From: Pontibacter indicus
GTDB taxonomy: Bacteria; Bacteroidota; Bacteroidia; Cytophagales; Hymenobacteraceae
Reading direction: 5' to 3'
DNA: 64,000 bases
Assembly (NCBI RefSeq): GCF_900156345.1
Contig: NZ_FTPP01000002.1
Coordinates: 1,240,001-1,304,000 of the forward strand
Both the position numbers and the translations under genes were made by a program. Below the pieces are notes generated by a model that was not told the DNA's origin, ran no database searches, and saw nothing but the letters and a program-made list of their open reading frames with translations. This document shows, one piece after another, positions 43,294 through 52,200 of this stretch; the stretch's first letter is position 1, and the number at the start of each line of letters is the position of its first letter.

Positions 43294-46200
43294 ATGGAGA
43301 TAAACTTTACTCAAAAAATTTCCCACTTTCTTGCGATTTTACTCTTAGGGATGTTACAGCTGGTAGCATCCCCTAAAGTGTTTGCGCAGAATAATGAAGT
43401 ACCTACCTATACCATTGACCTGACCGGTAAGCCCAACGGCTATTGGCAGTCACCTGAAGTGAAAAGAAAGGGTGTCATTTGTAATGCGCCCAAAGGTGAT
43501 TGTATACAGTTTATCGTTATCCTAGACAAGGATGCCGCACAGGTAGAACTCGATGTAGTTTCAGGGGCTGAGTCTGGCGGCTCGATGGGCTATACAGTTG
43601 ACTGCGGTACACAAGTGTTTCCTGTTGGGCAGGCGATGTGTATTCCCAGAACAGAGAGTAAATATATAACACTTACAATATGTAAACCTGGTGGGAACGC
43701 TAACATATACTCCATAACATCGCTGGCTGCTTTTGAGCCGCAGGGTGACATTTCTGTAATAGGTGGATGTTCTGCGCAACTTAGAGCGCCTGCCACCTTC
43801 CTGGACGATGGTACAATCCTCTGGCAGGATATTTCAGGGCGTGGTTATGAAAAGTTTTTAAGCGACGTTAGGGCTGCAAATCCTATGGTCACACCTGATG
43901 CTACTGCGCCGGCGTATGTAGACTATAGAGTGACAGGTTCTGTGAGACCAAGTGAGTGCGCGACTTCTTCTACTCATTATGATGAGGTTAGAGTATATTT
44001 TCACCCAGAACCTGTTGTTTCCGTTGGGCCTGAGCCAGCCATTATTTGTCCGGGAGGAAGCAGTGTGGAGCTTACCGGCAATGTAACAGGCGGTGATCAG
44101 GCAGCTGGCTTTGACTACTTCTGGTATAATTCAAACGGCGTTGAAGTCGGGCGGGGCATCACTTATACCGCTCCTGCTGTCGGAACCTACAAATTTGCGG
44201 CGGTTCCGAAAAACTCCCTTAACTGTAAAGAGTTCTCGGCCACGGTTAACGTGGTGACCAACCTTACCGCGAACGCCGGGGCAGATCAGCTGGTCTGTTC
44301 TTCGGGCACGGTGCAGCTGGCCGGTACGGTCACAGCTGCCCTCGGAGGGCGCTGGAGCACGAGTGGCAGCGGTACGTTCTCTAACCGGGATGATTTGAAT
44401 GCCGTTTACACGCCTTCTGCTGCCGATATCGCTGCCGGGGCTGTTACGCTTACCCTCGAGTCAACTGGAAACGGCAACTGTTCGCCGGTTCGCAGCACGA
44501 CGCGCATCACCTTCTATAAAATGGAGGTAAACCTGACAGGTACGCCTGTGATCTGTAACGGCACGCTCGGCACCATCACGGCAAACGTAACGGGTGCGCA
44601 GGGCGCCTTGCGCTACCGCTGGAGCAACGGTGCGACAACAGCCACGATCAACGGCCTTTCCGCAGGCACTTACTCCGTAACGGTTACGGACGAAAAAGGC
44701 TGTGCTATTACGCAGTCGTTTACAGTGACGCAGGTAACCGGCCCGGCTGACTTCGCGGCCACACCAACCAACACGACTTGCGGTAACGCCAACGGACGCA
44801 TTGTGGTGAATGGCGTAACAGGCGGCACGGCACCTTATACCTACAGCAAAGACGGGGCGAATTTCCAGACTTCCACTACCTTCACCGGGCTGGCTGTGGG
44901 TAACCATACCATTACAGTGAAAGACGCCAATGGCTGTATCGTTGCCAAGTCCTTCACGCTGACCAATACGCCGGGGCCAACGGCCGTAGCAGCCACTTCA
45001 AACCCAGCCAGCTGTCTGAACAACGACGGCTCCATCACGGCGGGCGCAGTGACGGGCGGCACGGCACCTTATGAGTACTCCATCAACGGCACAACCTTCC
45101 AGGCGGGCACTGTCTTTACCGGCCTTGCCTCCGGAAGCTATACCTTAAGAGCCCGCGATGCCAACGGCTGTATCATTACCAGAGCGGTGACCGTTACTCA
45201 GGCAACACTGACCAACTTCACCGTTACCCCAGTTGCTTCTACCTGCGGCGCCAGCAACGGTACCGTTACGGTGAGCGATGTGGTGGGTGGTATCAGTCCG
45301 TATACCTACAGCAAAAACGGCACTACCTTCCAGACTTCGGCAGAACTTACCGGATTTGCGGCTGGCACGCATACCATCACCGTGAAAGATGCCAAAGGCT
45401 GTACCTTCGCCAAGCAAGTGACGGTAACCAACATCGCCGGCCCTACTGATTTCACAGCCAGCCTGAAGGCCACCACCTGCGGCGCTACGAACGGCGAGAT
45501 CACGGTGACAGGCAGAACAGGCGGCACGGCTCCGTATACTTATAGCAAGGACGGCGTGAACTTCCAGACCTCAGCCACCTTCACCGGCCTGGCGCAGGGC
45601 GCTCACACCATCACGGTGAAAGACGCCAACGGCTGTATCATCGCCAAGTCCTTCACCCTGACCAACGTGGCCGGTCCAACGGCAGTAGCGGCTACACCAG
45701 CAGCAGCCAGCTGCGCCGACAACGACGGCTCCATTACAGCCGGTGCAGTTACGGGTGGCACAGCTCCCTATACCTACAGTATCAACGGTACCACTTTCCA
45801 GACAGGCACGGCTTTCACAGGCCTTGCCTCAGGCAACTATACCTTAACGGCGAAGGATGCCAACGGCTGTATTATTACCAGAGCGGTGACGATCGATAAA
45901 GTGATGCCGACAAACTTTACGGCTACGCCAGCTGCGGCTACTTGCGGCAACGCAAACGGCACCGTGGTAGTGAGCGGTATTGTGGGTGGCACGGCGCCTT
46001 ATACCTACAGCAAAAACGGCACGACCTTCCAGACTTCGGCTACGCTGACTGGTTTGGCGGAAGGAACCCACACCATCACGATTAAGGATGCGCGCGGCTG
46101 TACGTTTGCCAAGACGGTAGCGATCACCAATGTCCCAGGTCCGACGGATCTGCAAGCGACGGTGAAGGCCTCTACCTGCGGTGATCCGAATGGCTCATTT

Positions 46201-49200
46201 ACCGTGAACTCCGTAACCGGCGGCACGCGAAACTATACCTATTCCATCAACGGCGGCGCTTACCAGACCTCGAACACATTCACTGCATTGGCGGCTGGCA
46301 GCTACCAGGTCAGAGTGAAGGATGCCAACGGCTGTATTTATATGGAGACGGTGATGGTGCCAAACATTGCCGGACCAGAACTGACGGCAACAGCCACATC
46401 CTCTACCTGCGGTGCCAGCAATGGCCGCATCAATGTAGCGGTGAGCGGCGGAACGGCTCCTTTCAAGTATAGCAAAGACGGCACCACGTTCCAGGATGCG
46501 GCCTTGTTCGACAACCTGGCGGCCGGAAACTATACCATCACGGTGCGTGATGCGAATGGCTGTTTGAATACGGCCGCCGTGGCCGTGACCAACATTGCCG
46601 GACCTACGAACCTGAACCTGGCCAGCACAGCCTCTACCTGCGGAAGCGCCAACGGTGTGGTGCGCATTAACGGAACAACGGGCGGCGTTTCGCCTTATAC
46701 CTATTCCATCAACGGCGGTGCCTTCCAGAGCACTACCTCGTTCAGCAACCTGCTGGCGGGCAACTACTCCATCACGGTGCGCGACGCCAACGGCTGTACC
46801 TTCACTAAAGCAGTTACAGTAACCAACACAGCTGGCCCGTCTGCACTGACCGCTACCGTAAAGGCCTCAACCTGCGGCGCCAGCAACGGACAACTGACTT
46901 TGAGCGGCGTGACAGGCGGAACATCTGCCTATACCTATAGTATCGATGGCACCAACTTCCAGACCTCGGCTACTTTCACAGGCCTGATCGCCAAAACCTA
47001 CAACGTGACGGTGAAGGACGCCAATGGCTGTACCCATACCCAGGCAGTTGTGGTGCCGGATGTGGCGGGCCCTTCTGATTTCACGGCTTCTGTTACCACC
47101 ACTTCATGCGGTCGCAACAACGGCAGCATCCGGGTAACGGCTGTTTCGGGTGGTACCTCTGCCTATACCTACAGCAAGGATGGGGTGAATTTCCAGACCT
47201 CTAACGCCTTCGGATCACTCACAGCCGGTACCTATACCATCACGGTGAAGGACGCAAACGGCTGTACCTTCGCGAAGTCTGTAGTGGTTGAAGACGTGCC
47301 TGGTCCAAGCGATTTCGCGCTGACGGCCAGTTCCTCGACTTGCGGTGCCAGCAATGGTTCCATTGTGGTAGGTGCGGTTACGGGCGGAAAAGCCGGTTAT
47401 ACCTACAGCAAAGACGGCACGAACTTCCAGGCTTCCACCACTTTCGGATCGCTGGCGGAAGGCAACTATACCATTACGGTGCGCGATGCCAACGGCTGTA
47501 CGTTTACCAAGCAGATCAGCGTAACCAACATTGCCGGTCCAACTGATTTCACCGCTAGCCTGAAGGCCACTACATGCGGCGCTGCGAACGGAGAGATTAC
47601 GGTGACAGGCAGAACGGGCGGCACGGCTCCTTATACCTATAGCAAGGACGGGGTGAACTTCCAGACCTCGGCAACTTTCACAGGACTGGCACAGGGTGCA
47701 CACACCATCACGGTGAAAGACGCGAACGGCTGTATCATCGCCAAGTCCTTCACCCTGACCAACGTGGCTGGTCCAACGGCGGTGGCGGCTACTTCGGCAG
47801 CGGCCAGCTGCGCCAACAACGACGGCTCCATCACGGCGGGTGCGGTAACGGGCGGCACGGCTCCTTATCAGTACAGCATCAACGGCACTACGTTCCAGAC
47901 AGGCACTGCCTTCACAGGTCTTGCCTCCGGAAGCTATACCTTGACGGCGCGCGATGCCAACGGATGTACAGTCACCAGAGCGATTACGATCAACAAGAAC
48001 ATCCCAACCAACTTTGCTGCTACGACTACTGCCACCACTTGCGGAAGCAACAACGGCACGATCACGGTAGGCGCGGTAACGGGTGGATTTGCTCCTTATA
48101 CCTACAGCAAGGATGGAACGACTTTCCAGACTTCTTCAACCCTGACAGGCTTTGTGGCAGGCACGCACACCATCACGGTGAAAGATGCCAAAGGCTGTAC
48201 GTTCGCCAAAACTGTGACGGTAAGCGATGTGGCCGGTCCGGCTAACCTGACGGCTACTGCCACTTCCTCAACCTGCGGCAACCCGAACGGTCAGCTGACT
48301 GTGACAAATGTGAGCGGCGGCGTGGAGCCTTATACCTACAGCCTCAACGGCGGTACTTTCCAGACTTCAGCTACTTTCACAGGTCTGGCAGAAGGCACCT
48401 ACAGCATTGCAGTGCGCGATGCCAACGGCTGTACCTTTGCCAAAGACGTGGTCGTGACTAACATCGCCGGTCCGAACTTTGCGGTTACCGCGCAGGCCTC
48501 GACTTGCGGCGCCAGCAACGGACGCATCAGCGTGAGCGAGGTGAACGGTGGCACGACTCCTTATACCTACAGCATCTACGGTGGCACCTTCCAGAGCGGC
48601 AACAGCTTCGCCAATCTGAAGGCGGGCACTTATACCATTGCCGTGAAAGATGCCAATGGCTGTACTGCGGTGAAGGAAGTAGAAGTGACGGACGTCGCTG
48701 GTCCATCGGACCTGACGCTTGCTTCGAAAGCCTCTACCTGCGGCAGCACCAACGGCTCTGTTTCAGTAAGCAACGTGGCAGGCGGCACGGCTCCTTATAC
48801 CTATAGTGTAGATGGTACGAACTTCCAGGCAACGGCTTCTTTTGGAACCCTGCTGGCCGGTACCTATACCATCACCGTGAAGGACGCCAACGGCTGTACG
48901 TTCAGAAAGGAGGTTGTGGTAGAAAATATCGCCGGGCCAACGGACCTGACCGCTACTGCCAAAGCCACTACTTGCGGTACCAGCAATGGTGAAATTACAG
49001 TAACAGCTGTGATAGGCGGAACATCCGGCTATACCTACAGCAGGGACGGCGTGAACTTCCAGGCTGAGACCACCCTGACCGGTTTCGCAGCAGGCACGCA
49101 CACCATAACTGTAAAAGACGCCAACGGTTGTACTTTCTCCAAGTCCGTAACCGTTGCCAACATCGGCGGCCCGACGGCTGTAGCAGCTTCGGCAACACCA

Positions 49201-52200
49201 GCCAGCTGTAACGACAACGACGGTACGATCACGGCCGGTACGGTAACCGGTGGCACAGCGCCTTATACCTACAGCATCAACGGTACTACTTTCCAGACTT
49301 CAACAGCCTTCACGGGCCTCGCTTCCGGAAGCTATACCTTGTCGGTGAAGGATGCCAACGGCTGTATCGTGACACGCACGGTGACAGTAGGCGAGAACGT
49401 GCCGACGAACCTGGCCCACACCACCGTGTCATCTACCTGCGGTCGCAGCGACGGTAGCATTTCGGTTGGAACAGTGACAGGCGGAACGGCTCCTTATACT
49501 TATAGTGTAAACGGCGGCAGCTTCCAGTCGGGTACCACTTTCACCGGACTGGCAGCGGGTGCGCACCGCATCACCGTACGCGACGCGAAAGGCTGCGAGT
49601 TCACCAAGTCGGTAACGCTGGAGAATGTGGAAGGTCCGCAGTTCACAGCCACGACAAAAGCCACTACCTGCGGCGCCAGCAACGGCAGCATTTCGGTAGG
49701 AACAGTAACAGGTGGCGTGGCCCCTTATACCTACAGCATCGACGGCACCGCGTTCCAAAGCACTACTACTTTTGCCAATGTAAAGGCAGGGGAGTATGCG
49801 GTGTCGGTGAAGGACGCCAATGGCTGTATCGGCACGGTAACGGTACAGGTACAGGACATCGCCGGACCATCTGACTTCACACTAGCGGGCGCTTCGTCCA
49901 CTTGCGGAAACCGCAATGCGAGCATCACCGTGAGCAATGTGATGGGTGGCACAGCGCCGTATACCTACAGCAAAGACGGCACAAACTTCCAGACTTCGGC
50001 CAACTTCGGTTCGCTGGCGGCAGGGGAGTACACCATCACGGTGAAAGATGCCAACGGCTGTTTGATTGCCAAGGACATCACGATCGAGAACATCCCGGGA
50101 CCAAGCGAACTCACACTGGCCAGCACGGCCTCTACCTGCGGCAGCGCCAACAGTGTGGTTACCGTGAACGGCGTAACCGGTGGAACAGCTCCTTATACCT
50201 ACTCGATCAACGGCACGACCTTCCAGGTTGGAACACGCTTTGAGTCCGTACTGGCTGGTAAGTATACCGTAACGGTAAAAGATGCCAACGGCTGTACCCT
50301 GAGCAGAGAGATCACGGTGACTGACATCGCAGGTCCATCTGACCTGGCAGCCACTGCCAAAGCCTCTACCTGCGGCACGTCTAACGGCGAACTGACCATC
50401 ACAGGCACAACAGGCGGCACTGCTCCTTATACCTACAGCAAAGACGGCGTGAACTTCCAGGCTGAAACGACCCTGACTGGTTTTGCAGCGGGGTCGCACA
50501 CCATCACCGTGCGTGACGCCAACGGCTGTATTTTCGAGAAGGCCTTTGATGTGACCAACATCGGTGGACCTACTGCAGTGGCAGCGACATCTGGTGCAGC
50601 GAGCTGCGCCGACAACGATGGCTCCATCACGGCGGGTGCGGTAACAGGCGGTGTTGCTCCTTATACCTACAGCATCAACGGCACGACGTTCCAGACGGGC
50701 ACTACTTTCTCAGGCCTTGCCTCCGGAAGCTATACCTTGTCAGTGAAAGACGCCAACGGCTGTATCGTGACCAGAGCAGTAACCATCAACAAGAACATCC
50801 CGACCAACTTTGCCACTACTACTATCTCAGCTACCTGTGGAAACGGTAACGGTACGATCACAGTGGGTGCGGTAGAAGGTGGCACGGCTCCTTATACCTA
50901 CAGCAAGGACGGGGTGAACTTCCAGACCTCAGCAACCTTTATTACTATGCTGCCGGGCAACCATACTATCACAGTGAAGGATGCGAAGGGATGTACAGTA
51001 ACAAGGACTGTAACACTGGACAACGTGCCCGGTCCATCTGACATGACTATTGTAGTGAAAGCTTCTACTTGTGGTAGCCCGAATGGTCAGATTACAGTTA
51101 GCGCCGTAACAGGGGGGACTCTTCCTTATACCTATAAGATAGACGGCACAGCCTACCAGGAATCCAACACATTTACTTCGGTAGCGGCGGGCGAGTATAC
51201 CGTGTCCGTGAGAGATGCCAACGGGTGCTATTTCTTTGTAACGGTTGTTGTTGAGAACATCCCAGGACCGTCTGACTTCGTAGCTACTGCCCTGTCTTCG
51301 AGCTGCGGTCGCGCGAACGGTTCTATTACCGTGGCTTCAGTAGAAAAAGGCACAGCGCCTTATACCTACAGCACCGACGGCTCCAACTTCCAGGCCTCGG
51401 CTACGCTGACAGGGCTGCTGGCTGGCAAGCACACCATCACGGTAAAAGACGCCAACGGCTGCGTGATCTCGAAAGAAGTGACGATAGAGAATGTGCCTGG
51501 TCCAAGCAACATGACGCTGGCCAGCACGGCTTCTACCTGCGGCGCTGCAAATGGTACCATTACGGTGACAGGTGTAACAGGCGGAACAGCCGGCTATACC
51601 TACTCCATCAACGGGAACAGCTTCCAGGCAGGCACCACCTTCGAGGCGGTACTAGCCGGAACTTATACCGTGACCGTGCGCGATGCCAACGGCTGTACCT
51701 TCAGCAAGGAGATTGTGGTGACGAACATCGCCGGGCCTTCCGACCTGACGGCTTCTGCCAAAGCCTCTACCTGCGGTGCGGCAAACGGCGAGCTAACCCT
51801 GACGAATGTTTCAGGTGGAACGGCTCCTTACTCTTACGCCATCGATGGCAAAACCTTCCAGGCTGCGGCTACCTTCACAGGGCTGCTGGCCGGAAACCAT
51901 ACCATCACGGTGAAAGACGCCAATGGCTGTACGTTTGCCAAAGCCTTCACGGTAACAGATATCGCGGGTCCATCTGCGGTAGCGGCGAGCGCGCAAGCGG
52001 CAACCTGTGCTGACAACGACGGCCGCATTACGGCAGGCACAGTAACAGGCGGCGTGGCTCCTTATACCTACAGCCTAAACGGTGGTGCGTTCCAGAGCGG
52101 AACAGCCTTCACGGCACTGGCTTCAGGAGAATATACCCTGACCGTGCGCGACGCGAACGGTTGCGAAACGACCACAACAGTGAAAGTTGAGAAGGACGGT